64,000 nt of DNA. It comes from Nitriliruptoraceae bacterium. Lineage in GTDB: Bacteria; Actinomycetota; Nitriliruptoria; Nitriliruptorales; Nitriliruptoraceae. The position numbers and the translations under genes are program-made. Under the pieces are notes generated by a model. That model did no database searches. It was not told the DNA's origin and was given only the letters and a program-made list of their open reading frames with translations. Location: positions 1 to 64,000 of the forward strand of contig PWLR01000271.1 in the NCBI GenBank assembly GCA_003558435.1, in the 5' to 3' direction. Shown here piece by piece: positions 16,481-26,045 of the stretch. Each line of letters begins with the position of its first letter. Within the stretch, counting starts at the first letter, position 1.

Positions 16481-17754
16481 CGTCCACCGCACCCACGCCG
16501 CCCAACGCCGACCGCCCGCGCACCAACCGGGCGCTGCTGGTCGATCGCACCTTCGGGCCGTGGTTCTGGGGGCTGCTGGTCTCCAACAGCGGCAACTGGC
16601 TGTTCAACGTCACGGCAGCGGTCGTGGTGTTCCAACTGACCGGCTCGGCACTGCTGGTGGGCCTCGTGTCCGTCGGCCAGTTCGCCCCCTTGGCGCTGCT
16701 CTCCCCCTTCGCGGGAGCCGTGTCGGACCGCGTCGATCGCCGACGACTGCTGTTGGGATCACAGGCGTGGTCGGCTGCGGCGGCAACCGCACTGGCCGTG
16801 CCGGCGCTGGCGTTCGGCATCGATGCCCTGCCGGGCGCCTGGCCCGTCATCGGCGCGGCGTTCGGGATCGGTCTGGGGCAGGCCATCGCGGCACCGACCC
16901 TCAACGCGCTGGTCCCGGCGCTGGTCGACGACATCGATCTCGAGAACGCCGTCGCCCTGACCTCCCTGACGTTCAACACCGGCCGCGCGTTCGGGCCGGC
17001 CGTGTCCGGGATCCTGCTCGCGACGCTCGGTGCGGAGACCGCCTTCGCGCTCAACGCCGTCAGCTTCGTGGTGCTGATCGCGGCGTTGCTGGTGATCCGG
17101 GAACAGCGCGCCCGGGCACCGCGTGACGCGGATGGTTCGGTGCGCGCGGGACTCCGTTTCGTGCGCGAGCACCGTGCGGTGCTGCTCCTGCTGGTCGGTG
17201 TCGGCACCGCCGGGTTCGCCGCCGACCCGGTCATCACGCTGTCACCGGCACTGGCCGGGACCCTCGGAGGTGGCGACACCCTGGTGGCCGTCCTGGTGAG
17301 CGCGTTCGGGATCGCCGCCGCCCCGGCGGCACTGGCGTCCGGTCCGCTCCAACGGCGGTTCGGCGCGGAGCACGTGGCCGCCGCCGGACTGATGGCGATG
17401 GCCGCAGGGCTGTCGATCGCGGCCGCCGCGCCGGGCCCGTGGATCGCCGTGGGCGGCTTCGCGGTCACCGGCGTCGGTTCCGTGTTGGCCGTCACCGGCT
17501 TCACCACCGCGCTCCAGCGGCAACTGCCGGATGGGCTCCGTGGGCGGGTCATGGCGTTGTGGAGCGTGGCCTTCCTCGGCAACCGGCCGATCGCCGCGGT
17601 GCTCGACGGGGCCGCAGCCGACAGGTTCGGCCCCAGGATCGCGATGGGCCTGGCCATCGGCGTGGCGTTGCTCGGCGTGGTCCTGACCCGCAGGCTCCGG
17701 CGAGGGGGACCAGGCGGAGACCGGACATCGAGCGCGACCGCGTCCAGCTCGTAG
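16477..17754 (+). CDS. MFS transporter (EntS/MFS_3-like exporter)
   Basis: Protein of 425 residues with 10-12 hydrophobic helices. The loop SPFAGAVSDRVDRRRLLLGSQ is the MFS motif A (GxxxDRxxRR). The style (GPWFWGLLVSNSGNWLFNVTAAVVVFQLTGSA cut into helices 1-2) is that of the MFS_3/enterobactin-exporter-like group, usually drug or siderophore efflux. GTG 16477 overlaps the stop of the LiaF-like gene (GTGA). Substrate unknown; the company of two LiaF-like proteins suggests export of an envelope-active compound. Confidence 0.87.
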   Translation: MTSTAPTPPNADRPRTNRALLVDRTFGPWFWGLLVSNSGNWLFNVTAAVVVFQLTGSALLVGLVSVGQFAPLALLSPFAGAVSDRVDRRRLLLGSQAWSAAAATALAVPALAFGIDALPGAWPVIGAAFGIGLGQAIAAPTLNALVPALVDDIDLENAVALTSLTFNTGRAFGPAVSGILLATLGAETAFALNAVSFVVLIAALLVIREQRARAPRDADGSVRAGLRFVREHRAVLLLLVGVGTAGFAADPVITLSPALAGTLGGGDTLVAVLVSAFGIAAAPAALASGPLQRRFGAEHVAAAGLMAMAAGLSIAAAAPGPWIAVGGFAVTGVGSVLAVTGFTTALQRQLPDGLRGRVMALWSVAFLGNRPIAAVLDGAAADRFGPRIAMGLAIGVALLGVVLTRRLRRGGPGGDRTSSATASSS

Positions 17755-17825
17755 AGTTGTCACCCGAAGCACGTCTTGGCCGCATCGACCCTCGCCGGGC
17801 GGTTCGACGACCGGAAGGACCCGAG

Positions 17826-18752
17826 GTGACCGTCCACGCACCACACGGCTCGCTGCCCGCCCTGGTCACACCGTTGACGCCACAGGGTGAGATCCACGAC
17901 GACGACCTGGCCCGGCTGATCGATCGGGCGATCGACGACGGTGCAAGTGGCGTGCTGGTGGCCGGGTCGACCGGCGAGGGGGCACTGCTCGAACCCGAGC
18001 AGCGGGTCCGGGTCACACGCATCGCCCGGACCGTGCTCGACGCCCTGGCGGCCACGGGCGGGCAGGGCAGCGCCACCGCCAGACCGCTGTTGCTGGCCGG
18101 TGCCTCGGGTGCGAGCGTCCGCGCACTCGAGGCCGATATCGCACGCCTGGCCGATGCGGGCGCCGACCTGGTGCTGGCGCTGGCCCCGAGCACCTACCCG
18201 CTCGAGACCCACGAGCTGGTCGCCCTGCACCTCGACGTCGCCGAGCGGGCCCCGATCGACACGCTCGTCTACCACATCCCGCAGCTGACCGGCTCGTCAC
18301 TGGATCCCGAGGGGATCCGGCAACTGGCATCGCATCCGCGCATCGTCGGGATGAAGGACTCGTCGCCCGATGCCGAACGGCGATCACGGTTCCTGGAGGT
18401 CGCGCGGTCCCTGGACGGGTTCGAACTGCTCAGCGGCCACGCGCCCTCGCTGTCCGCCGCGTTGACGGCGGGTGCCAGCGGTTCGATCACCGCGATCGCG
18501 AACGTCCGCCAACGCCAGGTCGTCGCGCTCCACGCGGCGATCGCGAAGGGGGACCACGACGGTGCGGCGAACCGCCAGAAGGCGCTGACGGCGACCTCCG
18601 AGAGCCTCGCCGGGGTCGGTGCGTCGCTGCCGGCCACCCTGAAGGCCGCACTGCAACTCGAGGGCCTCATCACGGAGCGCTGGTGCGTGCCCCCCCTGGG
18701 CTCGGTGGCCCCGAACCGGCTCGATCGCGTCCGGACCGCGCTGTTGCGCTGA
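17826..18752 (+). CDS. Dihydrodipicolinate synthase family aldolase/lyase
   Basis: TIM-barrel class I aldolase of 308 residues. The family marks are all present: pyruvate-carboxylate-binding GSTGE (47-51), catalytic Tyr149 in TLVYHIP, and Schiff-base Lys177 in VGMKDSS. GTG 17826 has GGAAGGA 6 nt upstream. DapA itself is possible, but the sequence deviates enough, and the setting (no lysine genes) is different enough, that a 2-keto-3-deoxy sugar acid aldolase or related lyase is equally likely. Confidence 0.83.
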   Translation: MTVHAPHGSLPALVTPLTPQGEIHDDDLARLIDRAIDDGASGVLVAGSTGEGALLEPEQRVRVTRIARTVLDALAATGGQGSATARPLLLAGASGASVRALEADIARLADAGADLVLALAPSTYPLETHELVALHLDVAERAPIDTLVYHIPQLTGSSLDPEGIRQLASHPRIVGMKDSSPDAERRSRFLEVARSLDGFELLSGHAPSLSAALTAGASGSITAIANVRQRQVVALHAAIAKGDHDGAANRQKALTATSESLAGVGASLPATLKAALQLEGLITERWCVPPLGSVAPNRLDRVRTALLR

Positions 18753-18777
18753 GACGGGCACGGTGCCCCGCGGTTCC

Positions 18778-18783
18778 TATCCT
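18778..18783 (+). promoter_or_regulatory. Candidate leaderless -10 box (TATCCT) for the HAD hydrolase
   Basis: TATCCT ends 8 nt before ATG 18792, which has no ribosome-binding site. A transcript starting about 7 nt after the box would begin almost at the start codon. Confidence 0.45.
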
Positions 18784-18791
18784 GCGGGGTG

Positions 18792-19604
18792 ATGCAACTC
18801 CCTCCTCCTGGCAGGCACCGTTCCATGACCCGACGTCCGATCCGCTCCTGGCTCCTCGACATGGACGGGGTCCTGGTCCGCGAGGAGGACGCCATCCCCG
18901 GAGCCGATGAGTTCCTGACCACGTTGCGGGAGAAGGAACTCCCGTTCCTCGTGCTCACCAACAACTCGATCTACACCCCTCGCGACCTGTCCGCCCGGCT
19001 CCAACGCAGCGGTCTCACCGTCCCGGAGGGCTCCATCTGGACCTCCGCGCTGGCCACGGCCAAGTTCCTCGCCGAGCAACGTCCCGGAGGCTCGGCGTTC
19101 GTGATCGGCGAGGCCGGTCTGACGACCGCGCTGCACACCGCCGGTTACACGCTGACCGACACCTCGCCGGACTACGTGGTGCTCGGTGAGACCCGCACCT
19201 ACAGCTTCGAGCGCATCACCCAGGCCATCCGGTTGATCGCCGGCGGATCGAGGTTCATCGCGACCAACCCGGATCCCACCGGCCCCTCACCGGAGGGCCC
19301 GCTGCCGGCGACCGGGTCGGTCGCGGCGCTGATCACCAAGGCGACCGGCGTCGACCCCTACTACGTCGGCAAGCCGAATCCCCTGATGATGCGTTCGGCG
19401 TTGAACACCCTCGACGCCCACTCGGAGACCGCCGCGATGGTCGGCGACCGGATGGAGACCGACATCGTGTCCGGCCTCGAAGCGGGGATGCACACCGTGC
19501 TGGTGCTCAGCGGCCTGACCGAACGCGCCGATGCGGACCGCTTCCCCTACCGCCCGTCACGGATCGTGGATTCGGTCGCCGAACTGATCGACGAGTTGAG
19601 CTGA
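18792..19604 (+). CDS. HAD-IIA family phosphatase (NagD-like)
   Basis: Protein of 270 residues. HAD motif I is WLLDMDGVLV, motif II is VLTNNS, the motif III Lys is in YVGKPNPLMM, and motif IV is VGDRMETDIVSG; the C2B cap lies between II and III. NagD-like enzymes hydrolyse small phosphates such as nucleotide monophosphates or p-nitrophenyl phosphate. The start is uncertain: ATG 18792 suits the leaderless box, GTG 18789 is adjacent, and ATG 18825 fits conserved homology better. The 3' end overlaps the convergent RND gene by 58 bp. Confidence 0.85.
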   Translation: MQLPPPGRHRSMTRRPIRSWLLDMDGVLVREEDAIPGADEFLTTLREKELPFLVLTNNSIYTPRDLSARLQRSGLTVPEGSIWTSALATAKFLAEQRPGGSAFVIGEAGLTTALHTAGYTLTDTSPDYVVLGETRTYSFERITQAIRLIAGGSRFIATNPDPTGPSPEGPLPATGSVAALITKATGVDPYYVGKPNPLMMRSALNTLDAHSETAAMVGDRMETDIVSGLEAGMHTVLVLSGLTERADADRFPYRPSRIVDSVAELIDELS

Positions 19605-22573
19605 CCGCCGGCGTCGGCGTGGGCGGACGCGGCCCGGCTCGGGGCCCGGCGCCGATGGTGGCGCTCCCACAGCAGCAGGCAGCTCGACTGGGCCAGGACC
19701 GTGGTCACCAGCGCGGCCAGCATCGTCATCGCCGTGATCGCCCCGAACTGGGCCACCGGTGTGAGATCGGAGAGCATCAGCACCCCGAACGCCGCGATGG
19801 TGGTCGCCGCGGAGCCGGCCAGGGCGGCGCCGGTGTGGGCGACCGTCTCACGGACCGCGTCCTGGGGGGTCGCCGCCGACTCGCGTTCCTCGCGGAAGCG
19901 GTTGCTGAGGTGGATCCCGTAATCGACCCCGAAACCGATCGCCACGGAGGCGATCGTCGCGGTGAGCGCGTTGAAGGGCAGCCCGAGCACCCACATGCTG
20001 CCGAGCACGATCGGCACGGCGAGCAGGGTCGGCACCATCGTGATCACACCGAGTACCGGCCGGCGCTGGCTGAGCAGGTAGAAGACGATCAACAGCGCCA
20101 ACGCCGCGCCCAGGCTGAACAGGATCTTCTCGACCTGCGCGTCCACCAGCAGATCGAGGGTCTCCTCGACCACCAGCTGCTCGCTGACCGCCATCACCTC
20201 GGCCCCCACCTGCGCGAGCGGTTCCGCCGCCGCGAGCAGGCCCTCGGCGAGCGCTTCCGCACCGTCCTCGCCGGCCTGGGTGGGCACGATCGCCAGCGCC
20301 AGCCCACGATCCGCGGCCAGGACCAGCGCCAGGTCGTCACCCGCCTCCCGCTCGACACGCTCGAAGACGGCGTCGGGATCGGCATCGGGACCGAGCCGTG
20401 CGTCCTGCCAGCCGAGCTCGCGCAGGTCGCCGACCAACGCCACGAGGTCGAGTGCCGCGTCACCCAACTGGTCGACGGGGTAGCCGACGTCCTCGAGGAG
20501 CTCCCGATCCACCTGCTGCGGGTCGACCGACGCGAGCCGGCGCGCGGTGTCCGCTCCGAGCATCGCCCGTAGTTCGTCCCGGAGCTCCTCCTCCGCCTGT
20601 TCCTCCAGCAGCTCCGCGAGCTGTTGTCCGCCGAGCAGCCCGGTGAGCGCCTCCTCTGAGGAGACCCCCGGCGGCAGCCGGTCCTCGAGCCGGCGGCCGA
20701 ACTCCGGGTCCAGGGGGGCGAGACCATCGCCGAACTCGCCCTCCAGCTCCCCGAACCCGCCTTCCGTGTCGAGCACATCCCCGGGGTCGAGATCACCCGA
20801 GGCACCGAGCCCCCCGTCCCCTTCATCGAGCTCATCGAGCTCGTCGAGCTCGTCACCGAGGGTGTCGGGCAGCTCGTCGGCCGCCACCTCGTCGGGCAGC
20901 GGCAGCAGTTCCGTGACCGGCAGCTCACCGACCACGACCCGGGCCTGGTCCACCAGTTGCTGCTGCAGCTGGCGTCCCGCCTCTTCGAGCTGAGCCACGA
21001 TGCTGCGCGGAGTGACGATCTCGGCGGCTCCGTCGATGGTCTGGACGCCGTCGACCTCCAGCACCCGCTCCTCGACCCGCTCGAAGGCCGCCACCACCGC
21101 CGGGTCGGTCAGATCACCCTCGACGAGCAGGAAGGTCTCCTCGGTGACATCCCCGCCGAACAGCTCCTCCATGGTGGTGAGTACCCGATCGGCGCGGGTG
21201 CCCTCCGGGATGAAGTCCTCCTGGGCGAACTCGGTGTCGAGGTCGAGCGCCGCCACCGTCCCGAGCACACCGAGCACCACGCCGACCACGACCACCCCGA
21301 CCGGGAACCGGCACGCGAGCCCCGCGGCGGCGCGCAGGACCCGGTCCGAGATGCCCCCCTCGCCTCCCCCGGGTTCGCGGGTCGGCAGCGTCCGGCGTTG
21401 ATCGACCAGCTGCCGCGCGGAGGGAACCAGCAGACCCATGACCACGAACGCCGCCAGCATCCCGGCAGCGACGATCACCCCGAAATCCGCGATCGGCGGC
21501 AGCGGGCTCTGCACGTTGGACAGGAAGCCGACCATCGTGGTCAGCGTCACCAGCAGCAGGGCCACCCCCACGGTCCGCACGGCTCGCCCCGCCGCCACCT
21601 CGGCGGCGGCGCCGCCCACCCGCTCCTCCCGGATCCGTGCGGTCAGGTGGACCGAGTAGTCGACCCCCAGACCGATCAGCATCACGGGCACGGCCACCGC
21701 GATCTGGTTGAAGGGCCCGATGATCCCGAGCACCTCGGGACCCAACAGTGCCGCCAGTCCGGCCAGCCACACCTGGACCATCAACAGGCCGACCAGCGCG
21801 ATCACCACGTCGACGACCGAACGGAACAGCAACCAGAGCAGCGCCACGATCAGCAGCAGCGAGACCCCCAACAGCAGCGGGAGTTCGACGAACAGCCCTT
21901 CCTCGAGCTCGTCCTCCAACAGCTCGACGCTGAACGGTTCCACGCTGAAGAACCCGTGCGCCTCCTCCTCGAGGCGATGGCGCAACATCGTCCCGGCCTC
22001 GCGTCGCTGTTGCTGATCGAGCCCCGGGGCGAGCTGGATCGAGACCAGTCCCCCACGCGCCCGTGCGGCGTCGACGTCGAGGTCGTCGGACAGCAGCGAG
22101 CGCACCTCGTCGCCCTGCTGGTCGAGGACCCGATCGAGCAGCGCGCCGACGAACGGCGGCGAGAGCTCGTCGGCATCGAGGTCGATCTCGGCGACACCGG
22201 CCAGCAGCGGACTCGCGTAGGAGATCACCGCCGGACGTCCCGGTGTGTCGTCGGGCAGCGCGCCCGGGATGGTGGCCTCCGCGGTCGCCTCGATGTCCCG
22301 GGCCACCTCCAGGCCCTCGGAGGACAGCACGTTGCCGCCGCGTCCGGCGTCGACGATCACCTGCAGACCGCCACCGCGGAGCCCGAACTGCTCATCGATC
22401 CGTTCGAAGGCGGTCGCGAGCGGGGCCTCCCCCGCGAACTCGGTGATGTCGGTCTCGACCCGGAGCTGGGTGGTGAGCCCCGCGAACCCGACGGTCAGCA
22501 GGGCGAGGACCGACAACACCACACCGGCCCGTCGCTGGACCATCCCCCCCATCACGTCCACGATCCACTGCAC
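19547..22573 (-). CDS. RND/MMPL family transporter with acidic second extracytoplasmic domain
   Basis: Protein of 1,008 residues, twelve-helix RND architecture duplicated in two halves. Each half has one helix, a large extracytoplasmic loop, then five helices. Matching motifs GLGVDYSVHLTARIREE and GFGVDYGIHLSNRFREE mark helix 4 of each half (proton-relay Asp). The second loop carries a long acidic low-complexity stretch (DELDELDELDEGDGG and following D/E-G-L repeats), absent from ordinary MMPL proteins. The start is GTG 22573 with GAGGAG 9 nt upstream. It diverges from a giant acidic membrane protein of similar composition, a likely partner. It may export lipids, as actinobacterial MMPL proteins do. 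Confidence 0.87.
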   Translation of the reverse strand: MQWIVDVMGGMVQRRAGVVLSVLALLTVGFAGLTTQLRVETDITEFAGEAPLATAFERIDEQFGLRGGGLQVIVDAGRGGNVLSSEGLEVARDIEATAEATIPGALPDDTPGRPAVISYASPLLAGVAEIDLDADELSPPFVGALLDRVLDQQGDEVRSLLSDDLDVDAARARGGLVSIQLAPGLDQQQRREAGTMLRHRLEEEAHGFFSVEPFSVELLEDELEEGLFVELPLLLGVSLLLIVALLWLLFRSVVDVVIALVGLLMVQVWLAGLAALLGPEVLGIIGPFNQIAVAVPVMLIGLGVDYSVHLTARIREERVGGAAAEVAAGRAVRTVGVALLLVTLTTMVGFLSNVQSPLPPIADFGVIVAAGMLAAFVVMGLLVPSARQLVDQRRTLPTREPGGGEGGISDRVLRAAAGLACRFPVGVVVVGVVLGVLGTVAALDLDTEFAQEDFIPEGTRADRVLTTMEELFGGDVTEETFLLVEGDLTDPAVVAAFERVEERVLEVDGVQTIDGAAEIVTPRSIVAQLEEAGRQLQQQLVDQARVVVGELPVTELLPLPDEVAADELPDTLGDELDELDELDEGDGGLGASGDLDPGDVLDTEGGFGELEGEFGDGLAPLDPEFGRRLEDRLPPGVSSEEALTGLLGGQQLAELLEEQAEEELRDELRAMLGADTARRLASVDPQQVDRELLEDVGYPVDQLGDAALDLVALVGDLRELGWQDARLGPDADPDAVFERVEREAGDDLALVLAADRGLALAIVPTQAGEDGAEALAEGLLAAAEPLAQVGAEVMAVSEQLVVEETLDLLVDAQVEKILFSLGAALALLIVFYLLSQRRPVLGVITMVPTLLAVPIVLGSMWVLGLPFNALTATIASVAIGFGVDYGIHLSNRFREERESAATPQDAVRETVAHTGAALAGSAATTIAAFGVLMLSDLTPVAQFGAITAMTMLAALVTTVLAQSSCLLLWERHHRRRAPSRAASAHADAGGQLNSSISSATESTIRDGR

Positions 22574-22690
22574 GCGTAGCGGCTCCTCGACGGACCTCGT
22601 CGGGCTGGGCTGGACCCCGGGGACCGCGGGCTGGCGGACCGGACGTGCTGGTGGTCGACCGACGACCGATCCGCCTGGCACGCTCGCCAG
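22574..22690. promoter_or_regulatory. Shared divergent promoter region of the RND/acidic-protein pair
   Basis: Only 117 bp separate the two divergent starts, so both promoters must lie here. The RND ribosome site occupies the left edge. A short inverted motif GGTCGACCGACGACCG region (about 22648-22663) is G/C-rich, but no clear promoter boxes were identified. Confidence 0.4.
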
Positions 22691-25600
22691 GTGACCAGCG
22701 CGCGCGCCCCCGAGCCGCCCCCGACCCCCGTCATCCGGCCGTGGGTCACGTCCCGGCACGCCAGGTGGCTCCTCGCCACGCTGACGGTCGTGCTGCTGCT
22801 CGGCCCGCCCGCCGAGCGGGTCACCGCGGATGGCGACAGCGAACGTGGGGCCACCGGGGGTTCCACCCGGGTCCTTCGCACGGTCGAGGTGGATCTCGGC
22901 CCGGACGGCACGGTCGAGCAGGCACGCCGCCACACCCGTACCGAAGGGCCCCAGCTCGCACCGAGCACCGATGAGCAGGTGATCGCCGAGGACGAGGTGC
23001 CACTCGTGGCGCGCATCCGGTACGGCGCCGATGGCCAGGCGCTCGCACCCGACGACCTCGAGGACCACACCGGCGACGTGGTCCTCGCCATCGAGATCCG
23101 CAACCTCGACACCCAACCGCGGTCCATCACCTACGGCACACCCGATGGCCTGATCGACGAGACCGTCGAGGTCGCCGCCCCGTTCATGGCGCAGGTGAGT
23201 GTCGAACTCGACCGGAACTGGTCGCTCGCCGAGACCGGGAACGGCACGGTGAGCGTCGGGCCCGACGGCGGGACCCAGATCCGCTGGCAGGCGGCACTGT
23301 TCCCACCCGTGGCTCCGACCACCGCCCGATTCGAGATGCAGGCCATGACGGACGGTGGAGCAGCCCCCCGGATCACCATCGAGGGCTGGACGGTGACGAC
23401 CGCGTCCTCACCTGCCGCGGCCATCGCCGACGACCTGCTCACCGCGCAGGCCACCTCGGACGCCGTGGCCGCCGTGGTGGCCGCCGGGTTGCAGGAGGTG
23501 GTCGGCGCCGCCGCCGCCGGGGCCGACGGCCTCACCGACGGCCTCGAACAGCTCCAGCTCGGCATCGCCGATGCGCTCGACGAGGTCGACGGGTTCGATC
23601 CGGACGCGCTGATCGCGGACGCGCTCGACGGCATCGGCGATCAGCTGGACACCGCACGACTGGTGGATGAGCTGCTCGCCACGGCCCTGCCGGATCTTCC
23701 CGACGCCCAGCAGCTGGCCGAACAGTTCGACGACCAGCTCGAGGTCGGGGCGCTGCTCGACGACGCCGGGCTGGGCGCCATGTTCGAGGACGTGCTCGCT
23801 CAGGCCGTGCCGGCTCCGGAGGACCTCGATCTGGACACCGATGTGCTGCTGGAGGGCATCGAGCTCGACGACGTGCTGTGTGAGGTGCTCGACGAGCTCG
23901 ATCTCACCACGCTGTTCGATGCGCTGCTCGAGGAGATCGAGGTCGAGCAGCTGGTGGCCGATCAGCTCGCCGACCTCGACCTGACCGAGGTACTGGACGA
24001 GGTGCTCGCGGACCTCGACCCGGCGGATCTGCTCGCAGCGGTGGACCTCGAGGCGGCGCTCGCCCCGGTCATCGATGAGCTCGCCGACGACCTCGCCGGC
24101 CCGCTGGGGGAGCTGACCGACCCGGAGGTCCTGCTCGAACGGCTCCAGCAGGCCATCGGCCCCCGCTCGTTGGGCGAGCTGATCGGGGCGGCCGAGCTCG
24201 GGCCGCTGGTGACCACGCTGCTCGCGACCGATGACCTCGAGGTGGAACTGGCCGCGCTGCTCAGCGTGCTGCTCGACGACATCGGTCTGGCCGTCCCCGT
24301 GACCATCGCCCCGCGACTCGACGACATCCTGGGTCTCGTCGCCACGGAGCTCGAGCTCGTCGACGGGCTGATCGAAGCGCTGGGCACGGCCACCGACGAA
24401 CTCGACCGGAGAGACCTCGACACCGGTCCGGGGCCACACGAGGCCCCGATCGCCCTCGCCGCATCGCTCGCCGAGCGCTTGCGGGCCACCTCCGGGGTGA
24501 TGGGCTCGGCAGACGATGCCGTGTTCGACGACCTCGACCGCACGGTGCGCACGAGCGTGGACCGGCTCGCAGAGGCGGGACGGGCACTCGCCGACGCGAA
24601 GCTCGAACTCGCGGGAGATGCTGCGCCGCTGGAGCCGGTCGCGGACGCGCTCGGCGCGGCGGAGCTGGCCATCGGCGAGCTCGGAGACGACGTCGCGGAC
24701 GCCCGCGAGCGATCGGACGCGGCGTACGCGGCGCTCGCCGCCGAGCTGCCCCGGCTGGCCGATGAGCTGGAGGAGTTCGCCGAGACGCTCGCGACCAGCC
24801 GCCCCGGCACCGAGGGGCCCCTGGCGGAGACGATCCGGAAGGACCTCGACGAGCTCGGCCATGGTCTCGCGAGGTTGCGCACCGGCGTCGGCGGTGTGCG
24901 CGGCCCGGTCGAGGAACTGCTCCAGGAACTGCGCGCCGCCCCGGACCCGCTGGGGAGGATCGACCGGCTCCTCGACGACGCGACTCTCGAGCTGGCCCCG
25001 GCCGTGGCCAGCTTCCAGGAGCGCGCTGCCGGACGTCTCGCCGGGGTCCGCTTCGACGAGCTCCCGTTCGAGGAGCTGGCGACCGCCCTCGACCTCGACG
25101 TCCGGGCGCTGACGAGCGAGCTCGTGGGGGCGTTCGACCCACCCGAGCTGACCGAGCTGGTGGGCGCGGCGCTCACCGAGCTCGACCTCGACGCCGCGGC
25201 GCTCCTCGAGGTGCTGGACCTCGACACCGGAGCCCTGCTGGCACCCTTGATCGACGAGTTGCCCGACCTCACGGAACTGCTCGGCGACGTCGATCCCGCG
25301 CCCTTGCTGGAGACCGTGGACGTGAGCGGGTTGCTCGGTCCCGACGTCGCCGAGCGGTTGGTGGCGGGGCTGGCACCGGCGCCGGAGGACCTCGCCGTGC
25401 TGTTGGCCGGTGCGTTGGACGACCTCGCGCCGCCGGAGTTCGACGATCTGTTGGAGGAGCTCGACCTGGACCTCACCGAGGCGTTCGACACCGCCGCCCT
25501 GAGCCCGGAAGCCCTGCTCGGGGATCTGCGACCGCCGGACGGCGACGCGCTGATCAACGCGCTGGAGCTGCAACCGGACGAACTGATCGCCGAGCTCGGG

Positions 25601-25990
25601 ATCGACACGTTCGGCGAGTTGGACGAGCTCGGAGGGGAGTTGCTCGCAGGTATCGCCGGGTTGGCGGGCGGCGCCGGGGCGCTGACCGAAGGCCTCGAGT
25701 TGGTCGCCGACGACGGGCTCGCCGAACTGGTCGGACAGCTCGACGGCGACAACCGCGAGGCCCAACGCGACCTCGCGCTGCTGCGCGAACTCGACGAGCG
25801 CGCGGCAGCGACCGGTACCGGCGTCGGGGCCGACGCGCGTTACCACCTGCTGAGCGAGCCTCGCGACACGGTGTTCACCCCTGCCCGCGTGACCGGTGTG
25901 GTGGCGGCCCTCGCGCTCGTGCTGGTCACGCTGCTGCGACGCCGTCGCGAGCCCGCCGGGGCCGACGGGGCCGACGGGGCCGACGGCTGA
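22691..25990 (+). CDS. Giant acidic helical-repeat protein, secreted and membrane-anchored
   Basis: Protein of 1,099 residues. Residues about 23-45 form a signal sequence or anchor (WLLATLTVVLLLGPPAERV). Residues about 55-235 look beta-rich (DVVLAIEIRNLDTQPRSITYG, APFMAQVSVELDRNWSL). From about 240 to 1,040 the chain is a run of short Leu/Asp/Glu helices (LDLTEVLDEVLADLDPADLL, FDDLLEELDLDLTEAFD) with a degenerate spacing and almost no Lys or Cys. The C-terminus has one membrane helix (VVAALALVLVTLL), an Arg cluster, and an ADGADGADG tail. No enzyme motif. The topology loosely recalls YhgE/Pip proteins that accompany MMPL transporters. Divergence from the RND gene suggests a joint envelope complex. 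Confidence 0.75.
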   Translation: MTSARAPEPPPTPVIRPWVTSRHARWLLATLTVVLLLGPPAERVTADGDSERGATGGSTRVLRTVEVDLGPDGTVEQARRHTRTEGPQLAPSTDEQVIAEDEVPLVARIRYGADGQALAPDDLEDHTGDVVLAIEIRNLDTQPRSITYGTPDGLIDETVEVAAPFMAQVSVELDRNWSLAETGNGTVSVGPDGGTQIRWQAALFPPVAPTTARFEMQAMTDGGAAPRITIEGWTVTTASSPAAAIADDLLTAQATSDAVAAVVAAGLQEVVGAAAAGADGLTDGLEQLQLGIADALDEVDGFDPDALIADALDGIGDQLDTARLVDELLATALPDLPDAQQLAEQFDDQLEVGALLDDAGLGAMFEDVLAQAVPAPEDLDLDTDVLLEGIELDDVLCEVLDELDLTTLFDALLEEIEVEQLVADQLADLDLTEVLDEVLADLDPADLLAAVDLEAALAPVIDELADDLAGPLGELTDPEVLLERLQQAIGPRSLGELIGAAELGPLVTTLLATDDLEVELAALLSVLLDDIGLAVPVTIAPRLDDILGLVATELELVDGLIEALGTATDELDRRDLDTGPGPHEAPIALAASLAERLRATSGVMGSADDAVFDDLDRTVRTSVDRLAEAGRALADAKLELAGDAAPLEPVADALGAAELAIGELGDDVADARERSDAAYAALAAELPRLADELEEFAETLATSRPGTEGPLAETIRKDLDELGHGLARLRTGVGGVRGPVEELLQELRAAPDPLGRIDRLLDDATLELAPAVASFQERAAGRLAGVRFDELPFEELATALDLDVRALTSELVGAFDPPELTELVGAALTELDLDAAALLEVLDLDTGALLAPLIDELPDLTELLGDVDPAPLLETVDVSGLLGPDVAERLVAGLAPAPEDLAVLLAGALDDLAPPEFDDLLEELDLDLTEAFDTAALSPEALLGDLRPPDGDALINALELQPDELIAELGIDTFGELDELGGELLAGIAGLAGGAGALTEGLELVADDGLAELVGQLDGDNREAQRDLALLRELDERAAATGTGVGADARYHLLSEPRDTVFTPARVTGVVAALALVLVTLLRRRREPAGADGADGADG

Positions 25991-26032
25991 ACTCCGGGCT
26001 GCCGACGCGACCCCGCAGACCCAGCGGTCCCG

Positions 26033-26038
26033 TACGTT
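26033..26038 (+). promoter_or_regulatory. Candidate leaderless -10 box (TACGTT)
   Basis: TACGTT ends 7 nt before ATG 26046, and there is no Shine-Dalgarno. This is a textbook actinobacterial leaderless arrangement for the small exported protein downstream. Confidence 0.5.
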
Positions 26039-26045
26039 GACACCC

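Noticed and set aside
17826..18752. Calling the aldolase DapA outright
   Set aside because: Active-site residues fit all class I pyruvate aldolases of this family, and there is no lysine-pathway context, so only the family was assigned.
20957..22579. Plus-strand frame of 540 codons opposite the RND gene
   Set aside because: Antisense shadow; composition is His/Asp/Gln-rich, and the minus-strand RND motifs are unmistakable.
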